64,000 bases of DNA from Staphylococcus haemolyticus (GCF_006094395.1 NZ_CP035291.1:1550001-1614000); one strand, 5' to 3'. Positions 17,907 through 28,456 are shown, counted from the stretch's first letter. The notes: a model not told the origin generated them from the letters alone. A program made the numbers and translations.

Positions 17907-20558
17907 CTATCTCAATTGATTTTGTAATTCACTTAGCTTAAGTAATGCTTCAATAGGCGTCATGTTTGATATATTAAGATTTTTAATCTGTTCCTCAATT
18001 TCACTAGTCATTGCTTCAGAATCAAATAAATTGAAAGACGCTTGCTCAAATTCATTCTCAATTGCATTCTTTGTTGTTTGAGACTTTTTATCAGAGTTGT
18101 TTGCATTTTGTGCGTCATCATCTGTAAACCCTTCGACTGAGGCTGAATCTTTAAGAACAGTAATGTTAGAATGCTCTTCATTATCGGAAGTATTTTGACT
18201 TTGTTCAAAAGCATCTAATATAACTTGTGCACGGTTAATAACTTCATCTGGCAAATTAGCTAGTTTCGCTACTTGAATACCATAACTATCATCTACAGCG
18301 CCATCTTTTACTTTATGTAAAAAGATTAATTCACCTTGATATTCATCTGCAGCCACATGAACATTTTTAAGACTTGGTAGTTCTTGATCTAAAGTCGTAA
18401 GTTCATGATAGTGTGTTGAGAATAAAGTTTTCGCATGAGATGTTTGAGCAACATATTCAATCATTGCTTGAGCTAACGCTAGCCCATCATATGTTGAAGT
18501 TCCTCTACCAATTTCATCGAAGATTATTAAACTATCTTCTGTTGCGTAAGTTAATGCTTTTTGTGCTTCTAACATCTCTACCATAAATGTACTTTTTCCT
18601 GATACTAAATCATCTGCAGCACCTATACGAGTGAATATTTGATCAAATATTGGTAATTCTGCTTTATTACAAGGAACATAAGCCCCCATTTGAGCCATGA
18701 TGCTTATGATTGCTACTTGCCTCATGTAAGTTGACTTACCAGACATGTTAGGACCAGTTATTAGATATATAAAGTTATCTTTATCTAATTTACAGTCATT
18801 AGGTACATAGTCATTGTAGTCCATCACACGTTCAACAACAGGATGGCGAGAGTTCTCTAAGCTTAGCGTTTTATTATCACTAAATTCAGGTTTAACATAG
18901 TTGTATTTTTGTGCAATTTCAGCAAAACTTTGTAGGCAGTCAAGTTCAGAAATGATTTTAGCCTGTTTTTGTAGTCTTTCAGTATATGTTTTAATGTGTT
19001 CTCTTAGTCGAACAAACAGTTGATATTCAAGATCTACCGCTTTATCTTCTGCACCTAAAATAATATCTTCTTTTTCTTTCAATTCATCTGTAATGAAGCG
19101 TTCGGCATTGGACAATGTTTGTTTACGGTGATAGCCAAATTTACTAGGTTCAAATCCTTGTAAATTTGCTCTTGTAATTTCTATAAAATAACCAAACACT
19201 TTGTTAAAACTAATTTTAAGAGATTTAATACCTGTACGTTCTCTTTCTTTAGCTTGTAATTGTGCTAACCAATCTTTTCCATTTTTAGAAGCTTCTAGGT
19301 ATTCATCTAATTGTTTACTAAAGCCTTGTTTAAATAGACCACCATCTTTAATGGAAATAGGCGGTTCTTCGATTAAACTATCTTCTAACACTTGTAATAA
19401 GTCTTCTAATGGTTCAAGGGAACTAAATTGATTTGATGCTACGTCATTCATACTTTCAAGTAAAGATTTAATATTAGGTATCTCTGAAATTGAATGTTTA
19501 AGTTGAATTAAATCACGCGCATTGACATTGCCATAACTGACACGGCCAACAAGTCTTTCTATATCATATACTTGATTTAAATATCCTCGTAATGTGTCTC
19601 TCTCAATAAAGTGATTCATGAATGATTCTACTATACTTAGTCTTTCTTCAATTCTTTCTTTATTGATTAATGGTCTGTCTATCCATTGCTTAAGGCGACG
19701 TGCTCCCATCGGCGTTTTAGTTTCATCCATTAACCATAAAAGTGTTCCTTTTTTAGATTTTAGTCTAATACTTTCGGTTAATTCTAAATTTCTTTTAGCA
19801 TAGTAGTCCATCTTCATAAAATCCACTGCAGCATACGTTATTGCAGTTTCTAAGTGAGACAAATCTCGTTTTTGAGTATGATAAACATAATCGAGTAATA
19901 GTTGTGTTGCTAGATACATATGATTATTAGTTAATTGATTCACTTCATAGCTTGCATCGGAAATAGATTCTCTAATTGTTATAGTTTCTGTAGTTAAATA
20001 GATTTGCTTTTTAAGATTTTCATCAATTTCTTGGTTAACAACGATTTCATTAGGATTAATAGTTACAATTTCATTAATCAATGTATCTTCATCTTCAATT
20101 TGAGTGGCTTTTAACTCTCCTGTAGAAATATCACAATAACTAAGGGCGTAGTTACTATCTTGTTTAATAAAACTTAAAATGTAGTTATTTTGATTTTCAT
20201 CCATACCACCTTGTTCCATAACTGTTCCAGGTGTTACAACTCTAACTACTTCACGTTTTACCATACCTTTAGTTTGTTTAGGATCTTCCATTTGTTCACA
20301 AATTGCTACTTTATAACCATTATTTATCAATGTCTCAATATAGCTATTAGCGGAATGATACGGAACGCCACACATAGGTATTGGATTCTCTTTTTTAGCA
20401 TCTCTTTTAGTTAATGTAATTTCTAATACCCTTGAAGCTTCTTTAGCATCTTCAAAAAACATTTCATAAAAATCGCCTAATCTGAAGAATAATAAGCAAT
20501 CTTGATATTGCGATTTAATTTTTAAATATTGTTGCATCATCGGTGTCGTGTTAGACAT
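17907..20558 (-). CDS. mutS: DNA mismatch recognition protein MutS
   Basis: An 883-residue ATPase that binds mismatches. The mismatch-wedge motif FYE is at 30-32 (GDFYEMFF). The Walker A motif [14 protein letters not shown] lies about 600, followed by [14 protein letters not shown] and STHYHELT. The last 90 residues include an acidic, low-complexity linker before the usual short helical dimer tail. It precedes mutL in one transcript. The mutS start lies about 155 bases downstream of the thiW terminator, so the operon has its own promoter, which I could not pin down in the AT-rich gap 20559-20710. Confidence 0.97.
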   Translation of the reverse strand: MSNTTPMMQQYLKIKSQYQDCLLFFRLGDFYEMFFEDAKEASRVLEITLTKRDAKKENPIPMCGVPYHSANSYIETLINNGYKVAICEQMEDPKQTKGMVKREVVRVVTPGTVMEQGGMDENQNNYILSFIKQDSNYALSYCDISTGELKATQIEDEDTLINEIVTINPNEIVVNQEIDENLKKQIYLTTETITIRESISDASYEVNQLTNNHMYLATQLLLDYVYHTQKRDLSHLETAITYAAVDFMKMDYYAKRNLELTESIRLKSKKGTLLWLMDETKTPMGARRLKQWIDRPLINKERIEERLSIVESFMNHFIERDTLRGYLNQVYDIERLVGRVSYGNVNARDLIQLKHSISEIPNIKSLLESMNDVASNQFSSLEPLEDLLQVLEDSLIEEPPISIKDGGLFKQGFSKQLDEYLEASKNGKDWLAQLQAKERERTGIKSLKISFNKVFGYFIEITRANLQGFEPSKFGYHRKQTLSNAERFITDELKEKEDIILGAEDKAVDLEYQLFVRLREHIKTYTERLQKQAKIISELDCLQSFAEIAQKYNYVKPEFSDNKTLSLENSRHPVVERVMDYNDYVPNDCKLDKDNFIYLITGPNMSGKSTYMRQVAIISIMAQMGAYVPCNKAELPIFDQIFTRIGAADDLVSGKSTFMVEMLEAQKALTYATEDSLIIFDEIGRGTSTYDGLALAQAMIEYVAQTSHAKTLFSTHYHELTTLDQELPSLKNVHVAADEYQGELIFLHKVKDGAVDDSYGIQVAKLANLPDEVINRAQVILDAFEQSQNTSDNEEHSNITVLKDSASVEGFTDDDAQNANNSDKKSQTTKNAIENEFEQASFNLFDSEAMTSEIEEQIKNLNISNMTPIEALLKLSELQNQLR

Positions 20559-20712
20559 ATTTTCACAACCTTACTAATTTTTTCCGATTTATTACATGCT
20601 TTTAACTCATATATTTTAACATATGAAATGTTACAACGCTCGTGAGTTCATTTTATTGATTTTATTTATTTTTTAGAGTTAAGTTAAAAAATGATTCATC
20701 TTAATTTACAAA

Positions 20713-20786
20713 TAAAAAAGATTATCACAACAAAATAAAGAACACATACGTTTCATAAACGACTGAACTTTATTTTACAATGATAA
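20713..20786 (-). terminator. terminator after thiW
   Basis: The minus strand pairs TTATCA with TGATAA and, further in, AAAATAAAG with CTTTATTTT, followed by a run of six T residues. It closes the miaB-ricA-thiW group before mutS. Confidence 0.75.
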
Positions 20787-20824
20787 CCTCAAATCAACTA
20801 AAACAATCTCTTATTTCCAAACTA

Positions 20825-21316
20825 TTATTTTTTAAATCTATCTAGTAATCCTCTCTTTTTCAACATTATAAGTAAGAAATAACTAATTGCAGCTCCGATA
20901 AAACTTGAAATAATAAACGCTATCATTAAGGGTTTGACGAAGAAATCTTGCATACCTAAAACCCAGGCCATTGGTATACATAAAAGACTTCCTATAATGC
21001 CTGTACCAATCACTTCACCAACAGCAGCCATAAAGATATGTTTTCTATACATATAGAACACACTAGCCAATAGCACGCCAATCATACTTCCAGGAAATGC
21101 AAAAAAACTACCAGTACCAAATAAATTTCTTATGATTGATGAAATTAATGCTTGGGCTAAACCGTACCATGGTCCTACAAATACTGCACATAACACATTG
21201 ATGAAATGTTGAACAGGTGCTGCTTTGACAGGACCTAATGGTATGATAATGATACTGCTTAATACAACATTAGTGGCAATTAACAGTGCAGTAAGTGTCA
21301 ATTTTCTATTGTTCAT
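20825..21316 (-). CDS. thiW: ECF transporter S component, ThiW family
   Basis: A 163-residue integral membrane protein with about five hydrophobic segments. The N-terminus (MNNRKLTLTALLIATNVVL) and the loop GPVKAAPVQHFINVLCAVFVGP are typical of ThiW, a substrate-binding component that needs a separate EcfAAT energy module. ThiW proteins are assigned to thiamine or its thiazole precursor in other Firmicutes by riboswitch context; no TPP riboswitch is visible here. It is the last gene after miaB and ricA, followed by a terminator. The substrate is therefore inferred. Confidence 0.8.
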   Translation of the reverse strand: MNNRKLTLTALLIATNVVLSSIIIIPLGPVKAAPVQHFINVLCAVFVGPWYGLAQALISSIIRNLFGTGSFFAFPGSMIGVLLASVFYMYRKHIFMAAVGEVIGTGIIGSLLCIPMAWVLGMQDFFVKPLMIAFIISSFIGAAISYFLLIMLKKRGLLDRFKK

Positions 21317-21337
21317 AGTGCTTATCCCTTTCTTCCA

Positions 21338-21703
21338 TTAATCCTTATGTTCTTCTTCATTATGTTCATTTAAACGATCTTCCATTGTGCTTATCATTAG
21401 TTGTAATAAATCATTTGCTTCATACTGAGCAGAACGAAATTCTTCAACTATTGGTAATTCATTAATTTCATCTTCTAGCGCTTCAATTTCATCTTCTGAT
21501 TGTTGATAAGCATGTTGTTTCCCATAATTTTGAAAATTAACAGATTGCTTTTGTTGTTTTTTCAAGCGATTCATTTTACTTTCAATATTACGATTTTCAT
21601 GAATTTGTTTCTCTATATTTTGATAAGATTTTATAAGATCTAAATCTTGAATTTTACTCGTGAGTTGATCGGCTTGTTTTAAAATATCATCTTTACTATA
21701 CAT
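21338..21703 (-). CDS. ricA: RicA/YmcA-like regulator of RNA processing
   Basis: A 121-residue helical protein of the YlbF/YmcA family, which in Bacillus joins YlbF and YaaT in a complex that guides RNase Y. It has long charged helices (NIEKQIHENRNIESKMNRL, then ELPIVEEFRSAQYEANDLLQ). It contains no cysteine at all, whereas the Bacillus complex binds iron-sulfur clusters partly through cysteines. It begins one base after the miaB stop, an arrangement also found in Bacillus. The rny gene lies elsewhere in this window. Confidence 0.85.
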   Translation of the reverse strand: MYSKDDILKQADQLTSKIQDLDLIKSYQNIEKQIHENRNIESKMNRLKKQQKQSVNFQNYGKQHAYQQSEDEIEALEDEINELPIVEEFRSAQYEANDLLQLMISTMEDRLNEHNEEEHKD

Positions 21704-23248
21704 TTAATTTGTCACCAATGGTGCATCGTTAAATTCTTTGAATGTACCATTTAATGAATATTGTTTTGTTTCATCAATTTCAACATTTACTAACTTACCG
21801 ATTGCCTCACGTGGACCTTTAAAGTTAACTAACTTATTCTTTTCGGTATAACCTGCTAAAACCGTATCATCTTTTTTACTTGAACCTTCACATAAAACAG
21901 TTACAGTTTTGCCTTCATATTGATTCATGGCTTTTTCTGAATAATGTCCTACTTTTTTATTTAAACGTTGTAATCGTGCTTTTTTAACGTCTTCAGGTAC
22001 ATTATCTTTCATTTTTGCGGCAGGTGTACCATCCCTTTGAGAGTATAAATACGTATAAGCATGCTCAAATTGAACTTCGTCATATAGTGATAATGTCTCT
22101 TCAAATTGTTCTTCAGTTTCGTTTGGATATCCAACAATAATATCAGTAGTTAAAGCTACATTAGGTATTGATTTTTTTATTCTATTAACTAGATCTAAAT
22201 AACTTTCTCTAGTATATTTACGTCCCATAATTTTCAATACAGCATTATTTCCTGATTGTACGGGTAGATGGATATGAGGTACAATATTGCCACCTTTAGC
22301 TATTACTTCAATCATTCTATCTGTAAAGTCCCATGGGTGACTAGTTGTAAAACGTACTCTTGGAATATCAATTTTGGAAATGTCTTCTAATAAATCTCCT
22401 AATCCATATTCTAAATCTTTAATATCTTTACCATATGAATTTACATTTTGACCAAGTAAAGTTATTTCTTTATAACCATCTCTCGCTAAACCGCGAACTT
22501 CTTCAATAATATCTTCTGGTCTACGACTACGTTCTTTACCCCTAGTAAAGGGTACAATGCAATATGTACAGAATTTATCACAGCCATACATAATGTTAAC
22601 CCATGCTTTTGTACTGCCTTCACGTACTTTAGGAAGATTTTCAATGATGTCGCCTTCTTTAGACCAAACTTCGACAACCATTGCTTTAGAAAGGTATGCT
22701 TCTTCTAAAATTTCAGGTAATTTGTGAATATTATGAGTTCCAAAAATCATATCCACATTTTGGTATGATTTAAGTATTTTATTTACTACTGACTCTTCTT
22801 GTGACATACATCCACATACGCCAATTAATGCTTCTGGTCTATTCTTTTTTAAATGTTTTAAGTTACCGATTTCACTAAACACTTTATTTTCAGCATTCTC
22901 ACGAATCGCACATGTATTTATCAAAATAACGTCCGCTTCATTAATATCTTCTGTTGCAGTATATCCTAAGGCCTGTAATATTCCAGCCATTACCTCAGTA
23001 TCATGTGCATTCATTTGGCAGCCATATGTTTTTATTAAGAATGTGCGACCTTTGCCCATCCCTTCAAACTTGTCTTCTATATGAAAGTCACGATTATAAT
23101 TTATATCTTGTTTCCCACGTTTGCGTGCTTCTTTTAAACTAGGTGGTTGATAAATATTTTCGAAATATTTACTATAATCTTTTTCTACTTTTCTATCGCG
23201 TTCATCAAGGATATTTATCGTACCAGCTTTTCTTTGTTCTTCGTTCAC
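21704..23248 (-). CDS. miaB: tRNA-2-methylthio-N6-dimethylallyladenosine synthase
   Basis: A 514-residue radical-SAM methylthiotransferase that modifies the base made by MiaA. The UPF0004 domain carries three cluster cysteines (YGCQMN, NTCAIRE, GVCGCMS). The radical-SAM motif is CDKFCTYC (CxxxCxxC), and a TRAM domain ends the protein at about 440-510. About 70 extra N-terminal residues precede the core ([18 protein letters not shown]), usual for Gram-positive MiaB. AAGGAATTTT lies before the ATG. It leads the miaB-ricA-thiW group. Confidence 0.95.
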   Translation of the reverse strand: MNEEQRKAGTINILDERDRKVEKDYSKYFENIYQPPSLKEARKRGKQDINYNRDFHIEDKFEGMGKGRTFLIKTYGCQMNAHDTEVMAGILQALGYTATEDINEADVILINTCAIRENAENKVFSEIGNLKHLKKNRPEALIGVCGCMSQEESVVNKILKSYQNVDMIFGTHNIHKLPEILEEAYLSKAMVVEVWSKEGDIIENLPKVREGSTKAWVNIMYGCDKFCTYCIVPFTRGKERSRRPEDIIEEVRGLARDGYKEITLLGQNVNSYGKDIKDLEYGLGDLLEDISKIDIPRVRFTTSHPWDFTDRMIEVIAKGGNIVPHIHLPVQSGNNAVLKIMGRKYTRESYLDLVNRIKKSIPNVALTTDIIVGYPNETEEQFEETLSLYDEVQFEHAYTYLYSQRDGTPAAKMKDNVPEDVKKARLQRLNKKVGHYSEKAMNQYEGKTVTVLCEGSSKKDDTVLAGYTEKNKLVNFKGPREAIGKLVNVEIDETKQYSLNGTFKEFNDAPLVTN

Positions 23249-23359
23249 TTTAAAAAATTCCTTTCTATATGCCCTTATATCATTAGTTCATTATATTAAA
23301 ATTAATAATAAAGTGCAAAAAGAGTTGAAATAGTTAATAAATTTGTCATTAAAAAAATG

Positions 23360-23532
23360 GAATGGGGTGGGATAGAAATAATATTTTTACAATATTTATT
23401 TAGATGTAATGCCAGCAAAGAAAGATTGACTAGCATTATAAAAGCTTGTTATAAGTATATTTTTAGATCAGTCAACTACTGCCATTATAAAAAATATAGC
23501 CTAAGACACAGATTTATGTCCCAGACTTATCT
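23360..23532. repeat. second copy of the dispersed element
   Basis: It begins GGGGTGGGATAGAAAT and ends ATTTATGTCCCAGACTT, the same ends and orientation as 943-1092. Inside are GACTAG, AAAGCTTG and a TCAGTCAxCTACTG block also present in that copy. It fills most of the 298-base gap upstream of miaB. A 60-codon frame within it has no gene-like features. Confidence 0.6.
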
Positions 23533-23546
23533 CATTTAAACTTTAC

Positions 23547-23843
23547 TTACTCGTTATCATATTTTCCTGTTAACGTTTCAATTGTGATACCAGCTGGTAC
23601 ATGATAAAACTTAACTTGACTAATAATACTTGGACATTCTAATTCAACCATTCGTTCATGTAATTTCTGAATTAGGATTAAACATTCACTCATATCGCCT
23701 TGAACTGTCGTTTCAAGAGGACCCACTCTAAAATGAAGACCAGAATCATCAATAATTTTTATTGCCTCATCTACATAAGGTATAACGTCTTCATTGTTTG
23801 GCGTTTTCGGAACGATTTGAATACTCATTAATGTGTCTTGCAT
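23547..23843 (-). CDS. thiamine-binding family protein (MTH1187/YqgV type)
   Basis: A 98-residue protein of the MTH1187 fold, now usually called thiamine-binding protein. It has a ferredoxin-like alpha/beta pattern (TLMSIQIVPKTPNNEDVIPY, then VGPLETTVQGDM). The motif GPLETTVQGD is typical. The ATG at 23843 is chosen over a TTG at 23849 because GAGGTG lies seven bases upstream. It lies between the dispersed element and the PGA-hydrolase-family gene. With thiW nearby, a thiamine-related role is plausible but not shown. Confidence 0.75.
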   Translation of the reverse strand: MQDTLMSIQIVPKTPNNEDVIPYVDEAIKIIDDSGLHFRVGPLETTVQGDMSECLILIQKLHERMVELECPSIISQVKFYHVPAGITIETLTGKYDNE

Positions 23844-23903
23844 TAACAATCACCTCATTCAATATTATTACCTTAATTTTACCACGCCCTTATTTAACTT
23901 GCC

Positions 23904-24515
23904 TTAATTAATTGCCGAATTAATTGCTTGGCCAAAATCATACATTTTATCATCCCAATTTGATTCATCCATTCTACTTTTACGATTAAACTTATTATTT
24001 TTAAATAAAGACTTTCTTAAACTAGACGTTAACTCTATTTGCACACCTACACCATTTTTTGTACAATTCACGATATTATTATCTTGAGTACCAGACATAT
24101 GACTAGGTGCTTCTTTTACTTCTATACCAATTTGACTTAATTCTTCAACAATACGCTCTTTTAAAAGATTATCTTTACCACCGATATAAGCAATTTCATC
24201 TTCACCAAGACATCCATGAATTGTGATTGCACTTTCACTTGTTTTTACTAAATCCATAGCAATGTCATTATCATAATTAATAGATGTTACGTGCAACTCA
24301 TTGTTTCCTTTTGTTCGCATACCATTAAATGCAAAATAATTAAATTGTCCATCATTAGCAATAACACGCGCAAGTTCAGTAGTAGCAGGTTCAATTCCAC
24401 CACCATGTATTGCCAAAATCGTTACGTTACTATCTCTATCTTCAGTAATTATCTCCCAATCCTCATTCTCAATTGTCTCATTTTGTAATTCTTTCATAGA
24501 ATGATATTTATCCAT
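23904..24515 (-). CDS. poly-gamma-glutamate hydrolase-family protein
   Basis: A 203-residue protein of the family formerly DUF867, known from the phage enzyme PghP and Bacillus YjqB. Zinc-peptidase-like motifs are visible: AIHGGGIEPATTELA near residue 35, ITIHGCLGEDE near 97 and GVGVQIELTSSLR near 157. No signal peptide is present, so it acts in the cytosol or is released by lysis. Some staphylococci make poly-gamma-glutamate capsules; no cap genes occur in this window. It could be a resident enzyme or a phage legacy. AGAGAGGTTTTT precedes the ATG. Confidence 0.75.
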   Translation of the reverse strand: MDKYHSMKELQNETIENEDWEIITEDRDSNVTILAIHGGGIEPATTELARVIANDGQFNYFAFNGMRTKGNNELHVTSINYDNDIAMDLVKTSESAITIHGCLGEDEIAYIGGKDNLLKERIVEELSQIGIEVKEAPSHMSGTQDNNIVNCTKNGVGVQIELTSSLRKSLFKNNKFNRKSRMDESNWDDKMYDFGQAINSAIN

Positions 24516-24687
24516 TTTAAAAACCTCTCTTAGGTATAGTGTTATTATTATTCTTTCCCATTTTATAGGTTCTAAAAAGTATTTAAATGATTTTTAACAA
24601 TGATTACTTAAACTAAAATATTTTAATATTTTCTATACATCATTAAGCAATGGTGTTATTATTTTCAATAAAAAAACTCTTAAGTTA

Positions 24688-24730
24688 TAAAAAAAACTCA
24701 CTTCAAAACTTAAAGCGTTTTAAAGTGAGC
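24688..24730 (-). terminator. korAB terminator
   Basis: GCTCACTT pairs with AAGTGAGT on the minus strand around a 18-base loop that can itself pair (AAAACGCTTT), and a run of eight T residues follows. It lies 12 bases after korB. Confidence 0.8.
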
Positions 24731-24741
24731 TCCTACAATTT

Positions 24742-25608
24742 CTATACAAATTGAGCAGTTAAGTTATTAAAATCTTCTTCTGTTATATGAATATCGCGTT
24801 TAGATAATGCACTTTCATTTAATTCTTCAATTTGAGACTCATATGATGGTGTTTCAGTATCTTGATATACAATACCTTTAACTAGTGATTCATAATCTAG
24901 AACAGTCTTCATTGCTAATTGTTTATCTGAAGTATCATAGCCTTCGATATCTTCTAAACTAGTTAAATGTTCTTTAAACCAATCATATGTGTTTACTTTG
25001 TTGTATGTTACACATGGTGAAAAGACATTTACAAAAGAAAAACCATCATGGTTAATCGCATCCTCAATTAGTTTAGTTAATGCTTTAATATCACTAGAAA
25101 AGCCTTGTGCTACAAAAGTAGCGCCTGATGATAAAGCTAATTCGAGTGGTGCAACATTCTTCTCGATATTACCTTTAGGGGTAGATTTAGTAACAAAACC
25201 AACCGCAGATGAAGGCGACGTTTGACCTTTAGTTAAGCCATAAATTTGATTATCCATAACAATATAAGTCATATTCATATTTCGTCTTAATGCGTGTATG
25301 GTATGACCCATACCAATAGCGTATCCATCACCATCACCACCAGAGGCAATGACAGTTAAATCCTTGTTCGCCATTTTAACCCCTTGTGCTAGTGGTAATG
25401 CGCGTCCATGTATACCATGTACGCCGTATGAATTAATATAACCAGATAATCGGCCTGAACAGCCAATACCAGTAATGATTGCTACTTCCTCTGGCTCTAA
25501 CCCTACATTAGCTGCCGCCTTTTGAATAGCTGCTTGAACTGAGAAATCACCACAACCGGGGCACCAATTTGGCTTCACATTATTTCGAAAATCTTTAAAT
25601 GTAGCCAA
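24742..25608 (-). CDS. korB: 2-oxoacid:ferredoxin oxidoreductase beta subunit
   Basis: A 288-residue thiamine-diphosphate subunit. CPGCGDFSVQ near residue 17, the TPP motif SGGDGDGYAIGMGH with a following NQIYGLT segment, and a short C-terminal tail are visible. It has no ferredoxin domain, so electrons must leave through a separate ferredoxin. With KorA it decarboxylates 2-oxoglutarate or pyruvate to the acyl-CoA; specificity cannot be read from the sequence. korA ends one base upstream. A Thr/Glu-rich stretch (DTETPSYESQIEEL) lies near the end. Confidence 0.9.
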   Translation of the reverse strand: MATFKDFRNNVKPNWCPGCGDFSVQAAIQKAAANVGLEPEEVAIITGIGCSGRLSGYINSYGVHGIHGRALPLAQGVKMANKDLTVIASGGDGDGYAIGMGHTIHALRRNMNMTYIVMDNQIYGLTKGQTSPSSAVGFVTKSTPKGNIEKNVAPLELALSSGATFVAQGFSSDIKALTKLIEDAINHDGFSFVNVFSPCVTYNKVNTYDWFKEHLTSLEDIEGYDTSDKQLAMKTVLDYESLVKGIVYQDTETPSYESQIEELNESALSKRDIHITEEDFNNLTAQFV

Positions 25609-27369
25609 TTATACCAACTCCTTACTTTCGCTTACTACTTTTTGTCCTTTAGATTCAATTTCATGAGGTAAGAAAGGTGTTCCATCATACTTAGTTTGAT
25701 TAATCAATTTATCTTGAATAGTTGTATTCATTTTAAGGATATTTGAAAGTTGACCTTGATAATTATGTTCAACAATAATAACTCTAGATGCTTTATCGAT
25801 AGCTGCTTGAATGACATCTTTCGGCATAGGATGTAGTTGTCGAATCTGCATTGTATTTACTTTTATACCTTGAGCGTTTAATCTTTCAGCACCTTCTTGA
25901 ATAGCACCTTTACTAGATATGAACCCTATAAATAGAATATCTGCTTCTTCATGATGCTCATCTAACTCAACAGGCTTTTCAATTAGTAAATTTGATGTTT
26001 TACGCATTCTTTTTTCCATTTGTTGACGTCTATTTTCAGCCGCTTCACTCGGTTTACCTTCTTCATTATGTTCAACGCCAGTTACATGGTGTATGCCACC
26101 TTTAACGCCCGGAATTGGTCTAGGTGATACTCCATTTCCTGTTAATGCATATCTTCTAAAGTATTGTTTATCATCTTCTTCACGTTCAATATCAGATTGT
26201 AATAACTCGCCACGGCGTATTTGAATTTTATTATAATCTAAGCGTTCAACTGTTTGTTTACCTAACGATAATTGTAAGTCACTCAATATAATTACTGGGC
26301 ACTGATATTCTTCGGCTAAATTAAAAGCCTCAATAGTTAAATAAAATGCATCTTCAGCATCTGTAGGAGCAACTACTATTTTAGGTATATCTCCATGCGT
26401 ACCATAAATCATTTGCATTAAATCTGATTGTTCTTGCTTGGTTGGTAAACCTGTAGATGGACCACCACGTTGAGTATTAATAATGACTAAAGGTGTTTCA
26501 GTCATACCTGATAGGCCTATGGCTTCCATCATAAGTGATAAACCTGGGCCAGCACTAGCAGTGAATGCTCTGACACCTGCATAATTAGCACCAATTGCCA
26601 TATTGGCTGCAGCAATTTCATCTTCAGTTTGTACTACTGTGCCACCTACTTTTGTGACGTTTGCAATCATATATTCCATAATTTCAGATGCCGGTGTAAT
26701 TGGATAAGCAGCCATAAAACGAGAACCAGCTGAAATCGCACCTAATCCAATAGCATCATTACCAATCATATATAAATGTGGATTCTCTTCAGTCGTTTGT
26801 AGTTTGAAGTCTCCTTGTAAATCATTTAATTGTTCTTTCATCAATGTATAACCTTGATTTAGAGCTTCAATGTTCATTTCTACAACTTTTTCACCTTTTT
26901 TAGTAAACATATTAGTTATAAGGGTTTCAAATGTTGCAGTATCTAAATCCATGATTGCACATGTTGCTCCTACAGCAACCATATTTTTCATTAATGCAGT
27001 ACCTAATTCTTTAGCTGTGCTAGTAAAAGGTAATTCAATAAGTTGAGCACGACATTGTTCAGGTTTTGTCGGTTTAGCTTTTGCATCAGCAATAATAATG
27101 CTATCTTCACGCATTTCATGATGATTCAATTCAATCGTTTCTTGATCAAAAGCCACTAAAATGTCTAAATCATCACTGATTGCATGTACAGGCGCAGTAG
27201 ATACTCTAATTTTGTTATTAGTATGTCCACCTTTTATACGACTTGAGAAATGTCTATATCCATATAAATAATAACCTTTACGGTTCATTGCTGTGGCAAA
27301 GATTTCTCCAGTCGATTCGATACCTTCACCTTGTTGTCCGCCCACTTTCCATGATATTTGTGATTTCAT
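25609..27369 (-). CDS. korA: 2-oxoacid:ferredoxin oxidoreductase alpha subunit (gamma-alpha fusion)
   Basis: A 586-residue fusion. The N-terminal gamma domain (WKVGGQQGEGIESTGEIFA through about 190) is followed by the pyrimidine-binding domain (ITPASEIMEYM, EDEIAAANMAIGA, TASAGPGLSLM), and then a C-terminal domain II with FIGFISSKGAIQEG. The ATG at 27369 is chosen because GGAGG lies eight bases upstream and the length then equals the S. aureus protein; an upstream extension to 27462 has no support. It pairs with korB, and the genus uses this enzyme under low oxygen. ymdB lies 135 bases upstream. Confidence 0.92.
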   Translation of the reverse strand: MKSQISWKVGGQQGEGIESTGEIFATAMNRKGYYLYGYRHFSSRIKGGHTNNKIRVSTAPVHAISDDLDILVAFDQETIELNHHEMREDSIIIADAKAKPTKPEQCRAQLIELPFTSTAKELGTALMKNMVAVGATCAIMDLDTATFETLITNMFTKKGEKVVEMNIEALNQGYTLMKEQLNDLQGDFKLQTTEENPHLYMIGNDAIGLGAISAGSRFMAAYPITPASEIMEYMIANVTKVGGTVVQTEDEIAAANMAIGANYAGVRAFTASAGPGLSLMMEAIGLSGMTETPLVIINTQRGGPSTGLPTKQEQSDLMQMIYGTHGDIPKIVVAPTDAEDAFYLTIEAFNLAEEYQCPVIILSDLQLSLGKQTVERLDYNKIQIRRGELLQSDIEREEDDKQYFRRYALTGNGVSPRPIPGVKGGIHHVTGVEHNEEGKPSEAAENRRQQMEKRMRKTSNLLIEKPVELDEHHEEADILFIGFISSKGAIQEGAERLNAQGIKVNTMQIRQLHPMPKDVIQAAIDKASRVIIVEHNYQGQLSNILKMNTTIQDKLINQTKYDGTPFLPHEIESKGQKVVSESKELV

Positions 27370-27503
27370 ATCATATGCCTCCTGTGGAATTAATTCATAA
27401 TAAATCATAACAAAAATAACCACCGTCTTACTATGACAACAGTGGCAATTATTTAAATTCATACTAATGGACTATATTCGTTCTTCTACAAATTTCTTTT
27501 AAA

Positions 27504-28298
27504 TTATTTATTAAATGGATGATCGTCATTAATTAAAATTCTTTCAATTTGTTTTGTTTTTCCATCTTTATCTAAATCTATAATAACACCAGATAGAACA
27601 CTTCTTCCATCATCCGGCACAACATGACGTTGTGGTAAGCTTGTGATAAATCTCTCTATTACTTCATCACGATTAATACCTAATATACCATCGTAATATC
27701 CTGTCATACCAACATCAGTAATATACCCTGTGCCATTCGGTAGTACTCGTTCATCTGAAGTCTGAATGTGTGTATGCGTACCAACTACCGCACTTACTCT
27801 ACCATCTAAATACCATCCCATTGCATTTTTTTCTGATGTCGTTTCTGCATGAAAGTCAACAAATATAAAATTAGTCTCTTTTTTAGCCTCTTCAATAAGT
27901 TGATCAGCTTTTTTAAAAGGGTCGTCGATATCTTGCATAAATGAACGGCCTTGCAAATTAATAATTGCTAATTTAATATCATTAATTTGAATAAATCTCA
28001 TGCCTACACCAGGCGCTTCACTTGGAAAATTAGCAGGTCTTACCATTCTGTTCGCATCATCAATAAAGTCATATATTTCACGTTGACCGTATGTATGATT
28101 ACCCATCGTCATGAAATCTACGCCATCTCTTAATAATTGTTTATATAACTTTTCAGTTAGACCCTTACCGTGCGCTGCATTTTCAGCATTAACTATACTT
28201 ACAGTAGGTCTATATGATTGTTTTATTTTAGGTAAATATTCAGCAATTGCATTTCTTCCAACTTTACCTACGATATCTCCAATAAATAATATCCTCAT
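27504..28298 (-). CDS. ymdB: YmdB-family metallophosphoesterase
   Basis: A 264-residue cytosolic phosphodiesterase that in Bacillus acts on 2',3'-cyclic nucleotides and affects biofilm choice. The metal-binding motifs are all present: FIGDIVGKVGR at 5-15, NAENAAHGKGL near 38, MGNHTY near 65, DFHAETTSEK and GTHTHIQTSD. In many Firmicutes it lies beside rny; here rny is 650 bases upstream, separated by a small plus-strand gene. It may be read with korAB. Confidence 0.92.
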   Translation of the reverse strand: MRILFIGDIVGKVGRNAIAEYLPKIKQSYRPTVSIVNAENAAHGKGLTEKLYKQLLRDGVDFMTMGNHTYGQREIYDFIDDANRMVRPANFPSEAPGVGMRFIQINDIKLAIINLQGRSFMQDIDDPFKKADQLIEEAKKETNFIFVDFHAETTSEKNAMGWYLDGRVSAVVGTHTHIQTSDERVLPNGTGYITDVGMTGYYDGILGINRDEVIERFITSLPQRHVVPDDGRSVLSGVIIDLDKDGKTKQIERILINDDHPFNK

Positions 28299-28456
28299 TG
28301 AATGTTCATCCTCTCATAAAAATAGTTTAATTCATATAGGTCTATATTAAAAGAGGATATTCATACTCTTTTTAAATTTGATATCTATTTGCTTTAGCAT
28401 GTATACAACATATGTTAAGATATGTTTATCAAAGTAATAGGAGTTGTAAAATTTAC

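Noticed and set aside
23357..23539. 60-codon plus-strand frame upstream of miaB
   Set aside because: It is contained in the dispersed repeat and is not matched by the other copy's frame.
27370..27462. Longer KorA start with a Cys/His-rich N-terminus
   Set aside because: It could look like a metal site, but GGAGG precedes the ATG at 27369 and that start gives the known family length.
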